Under the pieces are notes generated by a model, which made no database searches, had not been told where the DNA came from, and saw only the letters and a list, made by a program, of their open reading frames with translations. A stretch of 64,000 bases of DNA, from the NCBI RefSeq assembly GCF_019455445.1, contig NZ_JAHWUS010000003.1, forward strand, positions 496,001-560,000, given 5' to 3'. This DNA is from Pseudaquidulcibacter saccharophilus. Lineage in GTDB: Bacteria; Pseudomonadota; Alphaproteobacteria; Caulobacterales; Aquidulcibacteraceae. The stretch's first letter is position 1, and each line of letters begins with the position of its first letter. Below are positions 55,924-64,000 of this stretch, in pieces. Made by a program: the position numbers and the translations under genes.

Positions 55924-56661
55924 TTATTTGTAAATGCAGCTATCAAGCCCACTATCACGAACTGTATTTGCACCACGTGCAATCGCGTATGCACGCCTTT
56001 GAACATATGGCCCAGGGGAGTTAACGCGGTATTTTTGTGGGCTAGGCAGAATTGCTGCAATCCGTGCCGCTTCATATGGCGTAAGATCTTTTGCGTGTTT
56101 ATTGAAATAATAAAGCGATGCAGCTTCTGCACCAAAAACACCATCGCCCATTTCGGCAACGTTCAGATACATTTCCATTATGCGTCTTTTGGTCCAAATG
56201 GTTTCGGTTAATACTGTAAATCCTGCTTCAAAACCTTTACGTATGTATGAACGTGACGGCCATAAAAAAAGGTTCTTAGAGGTTTGTTGCGATATTGTTG
56301 ATGCACCACGAAGCTTCTTGCCTCTTTTATTGGCTTTGTATGCTTTTTGCATTGCATCTAACTCAAATCCATAGTGATGACAAAAACGGGCATCCTCTGA
56401 GGCAATTACCGAATCTACAAGATTTCGATTGATTTTTGACAGACTTATTGGATGGTAGCTTATTTTGTTACCTTCAATTGCCCTTTGTATCATTAGTGTA
56501 GTAAACGGGGCGGGAACAATCATATAAACTAATACCCACAAAACAGAGAATGCAACAAAGCCAATAATTAACTTACCAATCCACCCAAATAGTCCAGTCT
56601 TTCTTTTCTTGCGCTTTAAGGTTTCTAAAGGCGGTGTTGGTGTAAAATCAGGTTGGTTCAT
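55924..56661 (-). CDS. mtgA: Monofunctional biosynthetic peptidoglycan transglycosylase
   Basis: GT51 enzyme polymerising lipid II glycan strands. The 245-residue protein has one N-terminal TM helix (about residues 29-50) and the GT51 motifs SVIASEDARFCHHYGFE (catalytic Glu89), RGASTISQQTSKNLFLWP, KRRIMEMYLNVAEMGDGVFG and the closing LTPYEAARIAAILPSPQKY. No transpeptidase domain follows, so it is the MtgA type. Its start overlaps the queG stop (ATGA). Confidence 0.95.
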   Translation of the reverse strand: MNQPDFTPTPPLETLKRKKRKTGLFGWIGKLIIGFVAFSVLWVLVYMIVPAPFTTLMIQRAIEGNKISYHPISLSKINRNLVDSVIASEDARFCHHYGFELDAMQKAYKANKRGKKLRGASTISQQTSKNLFLWPSRSYIRKGFEAGFTVLTETIWTKRRIMEMYLNVAEMGDGVFGAEAASLYYFNKHAKDLTPYEAARIAAILPSPQKYRVNSPGPYVQRRAYAIARGANTVRDSGLDSCIYK

Positions 56662-57695
56662 TTTTGTTTTTCTAATTGGTTTATTGCAAATTGGGCGGAT
56701 GCCTTTATGCCGGCATTTTCTGAATTTAAATAGTTTTTTGCATATTTTAAAAGGGTTTTGTTTTCTGAATTACCTGCTGCAATTAACAGATTACGCAAAT
56801 ATTTATTAAATCCAATCCTCTTTATCGGGCTTTTACGGAATTTTTCGCGAAAGGCGGCATCATCTGGAACAAGCATGTCAGCAATTGACGAACTTTCAAA
56901 ACCTTCGCGTGGCAAAAAGTTCTCATCACTTGTTGGGACGGCAAACTTATTCCATGGGCATACGGCAAGGCAATCATCGCAGCCATAAATACGGTTGCCC
57001 ATTTTTGCCATTAATTCATCAGGAATTACCCCGTCATATTCAATTGTAAGATATGAAATACAAAGGCGCGCATCAATTTTGTAAGGGGCAATAATCGCCT
57101 TTGTTGGACAAATATCAACACATGAAGAACAATTACCGCAATGATTGCTTTCGTGTGTGTCATATTCAAGCTCTGTCGCAATTAATATCGAGCCAAGAAA
57201 TAAGTATGAGCCAAATTCACGCGAAACAAGATTTGTATGCTTTCCTTGCCAACCAATCCCAGCACGCGCAGCAAGCGGTTTTTCCATCAATGGGGCAGTA
57301 TCAACAAACACTTTAACTTCGGCACCTGATTTCTTGTGCAATATTCCTGCAAGAGCTTTAAGGCGCTTTTTGATTACGTCGTGATAATCATTGTTTTGTG
57401 CATATGATGAAATATTCGCATTTGCTTTTTGTGATAGCTTATCTAGTGGATTTGATGCAGGGGCATAATTAACCCCAAGCATTACAGCACTTATTGCGCC
57501 GTCCCACATCGCGTTTGGGTGACTTCGTCTTTCGAGTGTGGTTTCAAACCATTGCATAGTGCCATGGTAATTGTTTTCAACAAACTGTTTTAAATGTGCG
57601 CCGCTTTCCCACTCTTTTCTTGCGTCACAAATTCGCGCAACGTCAAAGCCATTTTCGATGGCAAGTTGTTTTATTGAATTCGCGCTAAGTGACAT
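56658..57695 (-). CDS. queG: Epoxyqueuosine reductase
   Basis: Last step of queuosine tRNA modification, a cobalamin and iron-sulfur enzyme. The 345-residue protein has the cobalamin-domain catalytic Asp in VFVDTAPLMEKPLAARAG (Asp132) and GWQGKHTNLV, then two [4Fe-4S] sites: CGNCSSCVDICP (Cys186, 189, 192, 196) and Cys212 with CDDCLAVCP (Cys239, 242, 246). A C-terminal HEAT-like helical part follows. Between a GST gene and mtgA on one transcript; no other queuosine gene is seen. Confidence 0.95.
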   Translation of the reverse strand: MSLSANSIKQLAIENGFDVARICDARKEWESGAHLKQFVENNYHGTMQWFETTLERRSHPNAMWDGAISAVMLGVNYAPASNPLDKLSQKANANISSYAQNNDYHDVIKKRLKALAGILHKKSGAEVKVFVDTAPLMEKPLAARAGIGWQGKHTNLVSREFGSYLFLGSILIATELEYDTHESNHCGNCSSCVDICPTKAIIAPYKIDARLCISYLTIEYDGVIPDELMAKMGNRIYGCDDCLAVCPWNKFAVPTSDENFLPREGFESSSIADMLVPDDAAFREKFRKSPIKRIGFNKYLRNLLIAAGNSENKTLLKYAKNYLNSENAGIKASAQFAINQLEKQK

Positions 57696-57702
57696 CAGAA
57701 CC

Positions 57703-58377
57703 TTAAAAATCTAGTGAAGCATAATGTGAAGGCGGTGGGAACGATAACAGCCTTTCACCAAGAATGATAGCAAAACTAGGGCGTTGCTTAAAGTTTTGGT
57801 AGTAGTTTTTGGCATTTTCAAACCTACTCCAGTCAATTAAATCAAGATAATCCAATATCGATATTTGTGATGCCGCAATCAAATCAACAAGGGATAAACG
57901 CTCCCCGGCAAGCCATTGTGATTTTGCTGTATGGCTGTCGATTGCGCCAAGATAATCGCGAATTTTATCACGAATTTGCCGCAAAACACCCGTGTCTGGG
58001 TATGAATTACGATTTATGTATTTATCAACTTTTTCAGCCAACGCCAATTCAAGAATGGGTTTGAAATCAGAATTAAATTCTTGAGCCTTAACGCGAATCT
58101 TTGCCCTTTCTAGGGGGCCTGAAGGGAATAGGGGAGGAGTTGGGATTATGTCTTCTAAATACTCAAAGCCTGCCATAGCGTCTGGAATGATTGCGCCATT
58201 GCCCCACAAATCATCAATTAAAACAGGCGTTCTTCCACGTTTGTCCACCGCAAGTAATTCGGGAGATACCCCACCCAATGGAACTTCAATAGTATGAAAA
58301 TTCACGTGTTTTTCACCCAATGCGATTTTCATCGCCCTTGATAAAGGATCAAATGTACGGGTGTGGAGAATTATCAT
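57703..58377 (-). CDS. Glutathione S-transferase family protein
   Basis: A 224-residue GST-fold protein: thioredoxin-like N-terminal domain (MIILHTRTFDPLSRAMKIAL, with FDPLSR in the active-site position; then KRGRTPVLIDD with the cis-Pro, and DAMAGFEYLED in place of the usual glutathione-binding ES.AI) and an all-helical C-terminal domain with LSLVDLIAASQI (the GST N-capping LSxADxxAA motif). The catalytic residue is not the usual Tyr/Ser/Cys in an obvious way. The ATG at 58377 is preferred; a TTG at 58395 is possible. Seven bp upstream of queG and probably co-transcribed. Confidence 0.86.
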   Translation of the reverse strand: MIILHTRTFDPLSRAMKIALGEKHVNFHTIEVPLGGVSPELLAVDKRGRTPVLIDDLWGNGAIIPDAMAGFEYLEDIIPTPPLFPSGPLERAKIRVKAQEFNSDFKPILELALAEKVDKYINRNSYPDTGVLRQIRDKIRDYLGAIDSHTAKSQWLAGERLSLVDLIAASQISILDYLDLIDWSRFENAKNYYQNFKQRPSFAIILGERLLSFPPPSHYASLDF

Positions 58378-58486
58378 AAAAGGTCTTTTGCCCAAAGTTG
58401 GTTAATATTTTATTTTATATCTATTACGTGCAAAATGGAAATCACATATGGTTTGATGTCGCGATAAAAAATACGCATAGCATAAT

Positions 58487-58728
58487 CGTGAGGTATAAAC
58501 CTAAGCGAAGCGCAAGCACGCCTTAGTGCCGCGCGGAGTCGCGCGCCCCACCGGAGGCATGAGGGAACAGCATTTGCGTTCAGCAAATGCCCTGAATTAG
58601 CCGTGAGGTATAAACTTAAGCGAAGCGCAAGCACGACTGAGTGCCGCGCGGAGTCGCGCGCCCCACCGGAGGCATGAGGGAACAGCATTTGCGTTCAGCA
58701 AATGCCCCGAATTAGCCGTGAGGTATAT
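58487..58728. repeat. 115-bp GC-rich tandem repeat, two full copies and a partial third
   Basis: Copy 1 spans 58487-58601, copy 2 spans 58602-58716; they differ at 4 positions. A third copy starts at 58717 (cgtgaggtata) and stops after about a dozen bases. Each unit contains the perfect hairpin GCATTTGC-GTTCA-GCAAATGC and GCGCG-GAGT-CGCGC, and is far richer in G+C than the flanks. It lies between the start of GST (minus) and yajC (plus). The long minus-strand frame here (58410-58688) is an artefact of the repeat. Confidence 0.92.
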
Positions 58729-58825
58729 ATTAATGCACAAATGTGTGCATAACCATTGAGATTTTGGTGTTTCGTATCTATTTAAGCAACAGTCTTTTTA
58801 AAAATTTAATTTTCATGAGGAAATA
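58729..58825 (+). promoter_or_regulatory. yajC upstream region
   Basis: Short AT-rich stretch between the repeat and yajC, with GAGGAA before the ATG at 58826. The yajC-secDF promoter must lie here or inside the repeat. Confidence 0.4.
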
Positions 58826-59173
58826 ATGTCTCTTTTACCAGCAATAGCTACTATGAATGTTCTTGCACAAGCCGCACCTGCTGCGGGTCCGTCAGATATT
58901 TTAATGAATTTCTTGCCGATTATTGCGGTGATGGTTGTGTTTTATTTCCTTCTTATCCGTCCACAACAACAACGCATGAAGCAGCACCAAAAAATGCTTT
59001 CAGAGCTTAAAAAAGGCGATACCGTTGTTACTTCGGGCGGATTTATTGGCAAGGTAAAAGCTTTGGGCGATGTTGACGTTTCTGTGGAAATTGCACCAAA
59101 TGTTGTGGTTAAAGTAGTGCGTGGAACTATTTCAGAAGTGCGCACTGAAACCCCTGCAAATGACGTGAAATAA
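58826..59173 (+). CDS. yajC: Preprotein translocase subunit YajC
   Basis: Small single-span inner-membrane partner of SecDF. The 115-residue protein has a short periplasmic N-terminus, a TM helix at about residues 27-45 (LMNFLPIIAVMVVFYFLLI), the signature RPQQQRMKQHQKMLSELKKGDTVVTSGG (core RPQQQRMKQHQKML) and a beta-rich cytosolic end. Full length. Begins the yajC-secD-secF operon; GAGGAA precedes the ATG. Confidence 0.96.
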   Translation: MSLLPAIATMNVLAQAAPAAGPSDILMNFLPIIAVMVVFYFLLIRPQQQRMKQHQKMLSELKKGDTVVTSGGFIGKVKALGDVDVSVEIAPNVVVKVVRGTISEVRTETPANDVK

Positions 59174-59189
59174 CAAAGGAAACAGTACG

Positions 59190-60830
59190 TTGATAAACTT
59201 ACCTCCCTGGCGCATCTGGACGGTAGTCATTGTTACTATTCTTGGAATTATTTGGGCGTTTCCAAATACCCTAAGTGAGGATGCACGTAACAAATTACCA
59301 AAATTTCTGCCACATTCGGCAATTAACCTTGGTCTTGACCTGCAAGGCGGTTCGCACCTTTTGTTTGAGGTGGACAAGAACGCCATTTATAAACAGCGTA
59401 TCGATGCCGTTTCGGATGATATGGTTGGTGTATTGCGGGGCAATGTTGAAGGTAGCAAAACCAAACTTCCTGCCCTTGCTTTTAGTGGTCGTGGCGTTTC
59501 GCCAGATGGATTAACAGCAAAAGTAACAATGACTAATCCGTCAGACGTTACAGAGGCGGTTCGTAGAATCACTACACTTGGGCAGCCTATTACTGATGCA
59601 AATGGGGTAAGTGCTTTAAAGGATTTGATTGTTACATCTAATGGTACAACAATCAGCGTTAATCTTTCACCAGAAGCAATGGTTTCGATGGAACGCCGTG
59701 CAGTTGCGCAATCAATCGAAGTTGTACGTCGTCGTATTGACGAAACCGGCACCAAAGAGCCTTCAATCACGCGCCAAGGTAATGATCGTATCGTTGTGCA
59801 GGCACCTGGTGAATCGGATCCAGAAAAATTAAAATCATTGATTGGTCAGACTGCAAAGCTTACTTTCCAAATGGTTGATGAAAGTGTTTCAATGCAAGAA
59901 GCAATGGCGGGTCGTATCCCACCGGGTTCTGTATTATTACCACAACCTAGCCGTCCTGAAGAGCCATATGTTCTTGTTAAAAGTCGTGCGACATTGGGCG
60001 GCGAAAACTTAACCGATGCGCGTCCAAACCAAGATCAAAACTCTGGTAATTGGGTGGTTTCATTCCGTCTTGATAGCGCGGGTTCAAAAATATTTGGTCG
60101 CGTTACAACCGATAATGTTGGCAAAAGATTTGCGATTGTTCTTGATAACAAAGTAATTTCTGCGCCAAATATTCAAGAGCCTATTCCAGGCGGTTCAGGT
60201 CAAATTACTGGTAACTTTACCCTTGAATCAGCTTCAGAACTATCAACCCTTTTGCGTGCAGGTGCATTGCCTGCGCCGTTGAAAATTCTTGAACAACGCT
60301 CTGTTGGTGCGGAATTGGGGCAAGATGCCGTTAATGCGGGCGCAAAAGCGGGTATTATTGCTTTGGCCTTTGTTGTTGTCTTTATGTTGCTTGCATATGG
60401 CTTCACTTTTGGTGGCTTCTCAATCATTGCGCTTGGTGTAAACGTAATATTGATTTTTGCAGGCATGGGTACTTTTGGCGCAACTTTAACATTACCAGGT
60501 ATTGCCGGTTTGGTATTAACACTTGGTATGGCCGTGGATGCCAACGTTCTTATTTATGAACGTATGCGTGAAGAGTATGCAGCAGGACGTTCGGTTGCAA
60601 TGGCACTTGATGCCGGTTTCAGCCGCGCGGTTATGACAATTATTGATGCGCACGTAACATCGTTATTGGCTGCAATTATTTTGTTCTATTTCGGTTCAGG
60701 CCCTGTCCGTGGTTTTGCATGGACATTGTCTTTGGGTATTTTAACTTCAGTATTTACTGCGGTTTTGGTTACGCAGGTTTTGATTGCCTTATGGTATCGC
60801 CGCACCAAACCAACCGTACTTCCTATTTAA
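59190..60830 (+). CDS. secD: Protein translocase subunit SecD
   Basis: Uses the proton gradient to pull exported proteins out of SecYEG on the periplasmic side. The 546-residue protein has TM1 (about residues 8-25), the periplasmic P1 head starting NLGLDLQGGSHLLFEVD, VVRRRIDETGTKEPSI and IVVQAPGESDP, a second head segment FSLESASELSTLLRAGALPAP-like (FTLESASELSTLLRAG), and five C-terminal TMs with the conserved GMAVDANVLIYERMREE. The start is TTG at 59190 with AAAGGA upstream; it gives the expected N-terminus. 16 bp after yajC. Confidence 0.96.
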   Translation: MINLPPWRIWTVVIVTILGIIWAFPNTLSEDARNKLPKFLPHSAINLGLDLQGGSHLLFEVDKNAIYKQRIDAVSDDMVGVLRGNVEGSKTKLPALAFSGRGVSPDGLTAKVTMTNPSDVTEAVRRITTLGQPITDANGVSALKDLIVTSNGTTISVNLSPEAMVSMERRAVAQSIEVVRRRIDETGTKEPSITRQGNDRIVVQAPGESDPEKLKSLIGQTAKLTFQMVDESVSMQEAMAGRIPPGSVLLPQPSRPEEPYVLVKSRATLGGENLTDARPNQDQNSGNWVVSFRLDSAGSKIFGRVTTDNVGKRFAIVLDNKVISAPNIQEPIPGGSGQITGNFTLESASELSTLLRAGALPAPLKILEQRSVGAELGQDAVNAGAKAGIIALAFVVVFMLLAYGFTFGGFSIIALGVNVILIFAGMGTFGATLTLPGIAGLVLTLGMAVDANVLIYERMREEYAAGRSVAMALDAGFSRAVMTIIDAHVTSLLAAIILFYFGSGPVRGFAWTLSLGILTSVFTAVLVTQVLIALWYRRTKPTVLPI

Positions 60831-60838
60831 GCGAGTGA

Positions 60839-61867
60839 ATGATGAAAACATCATCTAAATGGCCTTTAATCCGACTGGTTCCAAAGCAAACGCATTTTGA
60901 GTTTGTGCATTTTGCGCGCCTTGCGGCAAGTATTTCAATTCTTTTGGTAATCTTGTCTTTTGTATCTTTTGCAACTGGTGGCTTTAGAAAAAATCCGGTT
61001 GAAACTTTTAATGCGGCACAGGGTAATTTTGGACAAAAAACTAGTGCAGTGTTTGCAGATGCTTTCAACCTTGGTATCGACTTTAAAGGTGGTATTCTGG
61101 TTGAGGCGGTTGCACCAAAAGCAATCGATATTGCAGATTTAAGAAGCGAACTACACCATTTGCCAATCCGTGACCCACAGGTTCAGGGCTTTGATAAACC
61201 AAATCAGGTCATGGTTCGTTACCTTGCTGATCACGAAGATATGGAGCGCACAACGAAAATTGTGCGTGACGCAATTTCGCAAAAATATCCTGGTACTACT
61301 TTCCCTCCGGCAAGTTTTGTGGGCTCAAAAGTTTCTGGCGAACTTTATCAAAACGGTATTATGGCTTTGGTTGCCGCCATTAGCTTTATGCTTGTGTTTA
61401 TTTGGTTCCGCTTTGAGTTACAAATGGGTGTGGGTTCGGTTGCCGCACTTTTACACGACGTTATCCTAACCCTTGGATTTATGTCGGTAACAAGGCTGGA
61501 GTTCTCTTTGACATCAATTGCGGCAATTCTAACGATTATTGGTTATTCAATGAACGATACGGTCGTTGTCTATGACCGTTTGCGTGAAAATATGCGTAAG
61601 TTCAAAAAAATGCCAATGGCACAATTGATTGACCTTTCAACCAATGAAACACTTTCAAGAACCATTATCACTGGTATGACGACATTGCTTGCGCTTGTTG
61701 GTCTTACTGTGATTGGCGGTACCACAATTCAATCATTCACAATTGCAATGATTTTTGGTGTTATTATCGGTACTTATTCATCGATTTATGTTGCTGCGCC
61801 TTTCAGTCTTTTGATACCGCGCAACAAAATTGATAAGCCCGAAAAGATTGTGGACGACAGACCATAG
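60839..61867 (+). CDS. secF: Protein translocase subunit SecF
   Basis: Partner of SecD. The 342-residue protein has TM1, the signature FNLGIDFKGGILVEA, the periplasmic P4 part, and TM2-6 with SMNDTVVVYDRLRENMRK and NETLSRTIITGMTTLLAL. It starts at an ATGATG pair 8 bp after the secD stop. Its TAG stop overlaps the next gene's GTG start (TAGTG). Confidence 0.96.
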   Translation: MMKTSSKWPLIRLVPKQTHFEFVHFARLAASISILLVILSFVSFATGGFRKNPVETFNAAQGNFGQKTSAVFADAFNLGIDFKGGILVEAVAPKAIDIADLRSELHHLPIRDPQVQGFDKPNQVMVRYLADHEDMERTTKIVRDAISQKYPGTTFPPASFVGSKVSGELYQNGIMALVAAISFMLVFIWFRFELQMGVGSVAALLHDVILTLGFMSVTRLEFSLTSIAAILTIIGYSMNDTVVVYDRLRENMRKFKKMPMAQLIDLSTNETLSRTIITGMTTLLALVGLTVIGGTTIQSFTIAMIFGVIIGTYSSIYVAAPFSLLIPRNKIDKPEKIVDDRP

Positions 61868-62514
61868 TGAGGCATTCTTTATTGCAATATGCACAGGATA
61901 AAGATCCACGTCGTGGTTCTGCCTGTGCTTATTGTGATGAGAAATATCGCGAAGCTCTTTGCGCACTTGTTATTTTTGATACAGAAATTTGGTCAATCCA
62001 CATGCGCTCTGGTGAAATGGCGCAATTTCGCTTGCAGTTTTGGGCGGATTTAATTTCACAATATCCCAATTCAAAACCTTTTGATGATGCGTCACAGGCA
62101 TTGTTTGCTTTATTGAGTATATGCAATAAAGACACTTTGCTTTCCTATTTGGATGCGCACTATACATACCTTTCTGATAATGCCCTAGGGCGGTTACAGG
62201 TATGGCAAAACTATTTTACTCTATCGGCAAAAATTTGTGATCACTCTGGTGACTTTGCCAATCGTTGTGCACAAATGGTAATAAATGCCATCAATGGTGA
62301 CTTTGCAAAAAATGATAATTTGCTTGCGTCAATTAATTCCGGAATTGCGGTGCTGCCACCGGAAGAGAGGGGCAAATATATCAATGATTTGCTATTCCTA
62401 CGTTTGACCAAAAATAGTAAGTCATTCAACGATATTCATAATGAACCAGCGCGAAAACTTGGCCTCATTGCGCAGTTTAAGCTATTCACCGGTAGATTAT
62501 TTTCCAAGCTTTAG
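61867..62514 (+). CDS. Squalene/phytoene synthase-like protein, catalytic motifs missing
   Basis: A 215-residue cytosolic helical protein. The N-terminal pattern YREALCALVIFDTEIWSIHMR and MAQFRLQFWADLI matches the squalene/phytoene synthase fold (YxxALxAFxxEIxx...QLRLxWWRDAL), as in the NDUFAF6-like proteins found downstream of secF in alphaproteobacteria. The Asp-rich DxxxD prenyl-diphosphate motifs of true synthases are not visible, so a non-catalytic role is likely. The GTG start at 61867 overlaps the secF stop. The assignment rests on position and weak similarity. Confidence 0.62.
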   Translation: MRHSLLQYAQDKDPRRGSACAYCDEKYREALCALVIFDTEIWSIHMRSGEMAQFRLQFWADLISQYPNSKPFDDASQALFALLSICNKDTLLSYLDAHYTYLSDNALGRLQVWQNYFTLSAKICDHSGDFANRCAQMVINAINGDFAKNDNLLASINSGIAVLPPEERGKYINDLLFLRLTKNSKSFNDIHNEPARKLGLIAQFKLFTGRLFSKL

Positions 62515-64000
62515 TGTTTCAACACTTTTACAAAAAGCGGCTTGTGGTGGCTTTGCGGTAAGTTATCACCAATGTCGCATGATTGGATTTTGGCATTAAA
62601 ACCAAAGGCGTGGTCTGTGGCAATATTCAATAAACCTTGGTTATAGGTTGTCCCCAAAATACCGCCACATCTTACACGCTTTGCACCAGAAGTTTTGGTG
62701 AAGTCTTTCATGGTTCTATCCCATGGCACAAGACCAAAATCACCAACAGTAAGAACCGCAGTCTCCTGATCACCCATACGGTTTGCGGCACGATTGATAA
62801 TTGCATTTTCTTTTGGTGCACCAAGGCTTGGGTTAACGCCAATAACGGTTAGGCTGTTATCCATTGGGCGTGCCATTGTAGGTTCACCAGGAAGGGTAAC
62901 AGCGCGCCAATTTTCTTTGGCAAGAACGGCCAAAGAAGTCGGGTCATTTGCAATCGGAACCTGAATAACTGTCCAATTTGGTATGTCGCCGGCAATAAGT
63001 TTATTTGCACCCGCAACAATCAAAAGGGTTGCGCCATTCTTTTCGCCTTGGGTTACGAAGCTTTGCAATGCCTTGGGTGAATTTTCAACATTTGCCCAAC
63101 CAACAATATTGGTTTCACCAGTGCCACCAATTGGTGCGTCACCAAGGGTTGGAACAATGTTGACAACAAAGCCCAATAGGCAAAGCAAAGAAGCAATCGC
63201 CATTTGCCAATTACGAAGATATGCCCATATTGCGGCACCAATTAATGCAAAACCACTCCAGATAATGCCATATGAAGCAATATCAGAAAACGGCCTTCCA
63301 AGTGGGGCGGCAAGTGTTGAAATCAATAATAAAATTGCCATGCCGCTAAAGAAAACGCCGCCCATAAGCGCAATCTCATTTGCTATTTTAACCTTGCGGC
63401 GTTTCTTTCCTTTTGGCCTGCGTTTTTTTGGCTGTGGAGGAGGGACTAAAATTGGCTCATTGAATAATGCACTTGTCGCTTTAACCGCTGGTTCGGCTTC
63501 GGATTGGGCAGGTTGCGCACTGGTTTCTTCAACCTGATTATGCTCAATTTCTATTTCGTTTTCAGTGGTTTCTTCAATTGCATCAGTTTGAGTTAAAGTT
63601 TCAACTTCATCACTAATTGCAACGGGTTCGTCAGAAGATGCAGTTTCTTCTTTTAACTCTTCAGTTTCAGCTTCAGCGGTTTCGGGCGCAGTTACAACAT
63701 CATCAGAGGTTTTTTCATCTGTTGTTTCATCAACAACCGGCTCTGAATTTTGCTCTTGAGTTTCCTCATTGTCGCTTTCAGTAACATTTACTGTTGTGTC
63801 ATCTTCGGCGTCTTCTGCGGCGTCTTCTGTGGTGTTTTCAGGGGCGCTTTCGGGAATGCTTTCCAAAATACTTTCTGGTGCGTTCGCAATGATTTCTTCT
63901 TTTTTCTCTTCTAGCAATTCATCATCTGACAAACGCCAACGCTCAGAAAGATTGTTTTCTTCCTCTGCTTGGTCAATTGCCTCATTGGCGGCGCCATCCA
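62511..64000 (-). CDS. Membrane protein with degenerate EEP-like domain (5' end beyond the window)
   Basis: The minus-strand frame stays open to base 64000 (upstream of the TTG at 63932 it reads EEENNLSERWRLSDDE), so the true start is outside. Layout: about 180 residues of acidic, Glu/Thr-rich disordered sequence (for example ETEELKEETASSDEP), a basic patch KKRRPKGKKRRKVK, three TM helices, then a periplasmic domain. That domain follows the endonuclease/exonuclease/phosphatase fold (WANVENSP, TVGDFGLVPWDRTMKDFTK, TDHAFG, SHHKPLFVKVL), but GDFN has become GDFG and SDHxPL has become SHHKPL, so catalysis is doubtful. Convergent with the gene at 61867, sharing stop bases. Confidence 0.7.
   Translation of the reverse strand, partial: DGAANEAIDQAEEENNLSERWRLSDDELLEEKKEEIIANAPESILESIPESAPENTTEDAAEDAEDDTTVNVTESDNEETQEQNSEPVVDETTDEKTSDDVVTAPETAEAETEELKEETASSDEPVAISDEVETLTQTDAIEETTENEIEIEHNQVEETSAQPAQSEAEPAVKATSALFNEPILVPPPQPKKRRPKGKKRRKVKIANEIALMGGVFFSGMAILLLISTLAAPLGRPFSDIASYGIIWSGFALIGAAIWAYLRNWQMAIASLLCLLGFVVNIVPTLGDAPIGGTGETNIVGWANVENSPKALQSFVTQGEKNGATLLIVAGANKLIAGDIPNWTVIQVPIANDPTSLAVLAKENWRAVTLPGEPTMARPMDNSLTVIGVNPSLGAPKENAIINRAANRMGDQETAVLTVGDFGLVPWDRTMKDFTKTSGAKRVRCGGILGTTYNQGLLNIATDHAFGFNAKIQSCDIGDNLPQSHHKPLFVKVLKH

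Noticed and set aside
58410-58688. A 92-codon minus-strand frame across the tandem repeat
   Set aside because: It is the same sequence read twice through non-coding 115-bp units (LLNANAVPSCLR-type repeats), without SD or domain.
1-64000. CRISPR array, insertion sequence, prophage or defence island
   Set aside because: No regularly spaced repeats, transposase, integrase, or nuclease cassette was found; the only repeat cluster is the 115-bp tandem unit.

Overview
The window reads as a stretch of an AT-leaning alphaproteobacterial chromosome, most likely from the Caulobacterales/Hyphomonadaceae side of the class. Pointers: a divergent purM-purN // hdaA-ppk-ppx block, a YajC-SecD-SecF block followed by a squalene/phytoene-synthase-like gene, an MlaE permease fused to a STAS domain, a TipN-like polar scaffold, a dnaJ-like // pdxH divergent pair, ClpS-ClpA, and three large TonB-dependent receptors (TBDRs) in a row. 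This placement is inference from gene content; no 16S or ribosomal protein genes are present. Genes are tightly packed, often with ATGA, TAATG or TAGTG overlaps and convergent genes sharing stop-codon bases. No tRNA, rRNA, CRISPR array, transposase or phage gene was seen.

Layout: 1-1673 (-) copper resistance (copL, copA running off the left edge). 1717-4098 (-) SGNH hydrolase, purN, purM. 4170-8769 (+) hdaA-like, ppk, ppx, a YdcH-family gene. 8827-9189 (-) small exported protein with a C-rich leader. 9532-14211 KamA-like radical SAM (+), then NUDIX-sseA-metC and a J-domain gene (-). 14352-20561 pdxH, acyl-CoA ligase, MBL hydrolase (-), clpS, clpA. 20594-27425 HIT protein (-), TipN-like gene (+), and the STAS-MlaE/MlaF/MlaD/lipoprotein phospholipid transport operon (-). 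27552-32853 (+) exported esterase, dipeptide epimerase, DUF2817 peptidase-like protein, S46 peptidase. 32897-38873 acyltransferase-3 (-), a candidate small RNA (+), mtnP (-), cytoplasmic MCP (+), sppA (+). 39294-48933 (-) three TBDRs. 49613-55806 S9 peptidase (+), oppA (-), small exported protein (+), oppC-oppB (-). 55924-58377 (-) mtgA, queG, GST. 58487-58728 a 115-bp GC-rich tandem repeat. 58826-62514 (+) yajC, secD, secF, SQS/PSY-like gene. 62511-64000 (-) a membrane protein with a degenerate endonuclease/exonuclease/phosphatase-like domain, running off the right edge.

A metabolic theme runs from 27.5 to 55.8 kb: uptake and breakdown of peptides. Three outer-membrane TBDRs, two exported peptidases (S46, S9), an Opp-type binding lipoprotein with two permeases, a dipeptide epimerase paired with a zinc-carboxypeptidase-like protein, and SppA fit a bacterium that feeds on peptides or recycles its own wall peptides.

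The least explained signals are non-coding: a + strand RNA candidate at about 34330-34490 that would display a CUCCUCCUCCC anti-Shine-Dalgarno-like loop before a terminator; a promoter-plus-leader block shared by two TBDR genes whose hairpin shows a compensatory base-pair change; inverted repeats that look like operators at 42247-42271 and 49322-49344; and the 115-bp tandem repeat. Two proteins look like family members that have lost their catalytic residues: the HdaA-like protein without a visible P-loop and the EEP-like protein at the right edge.
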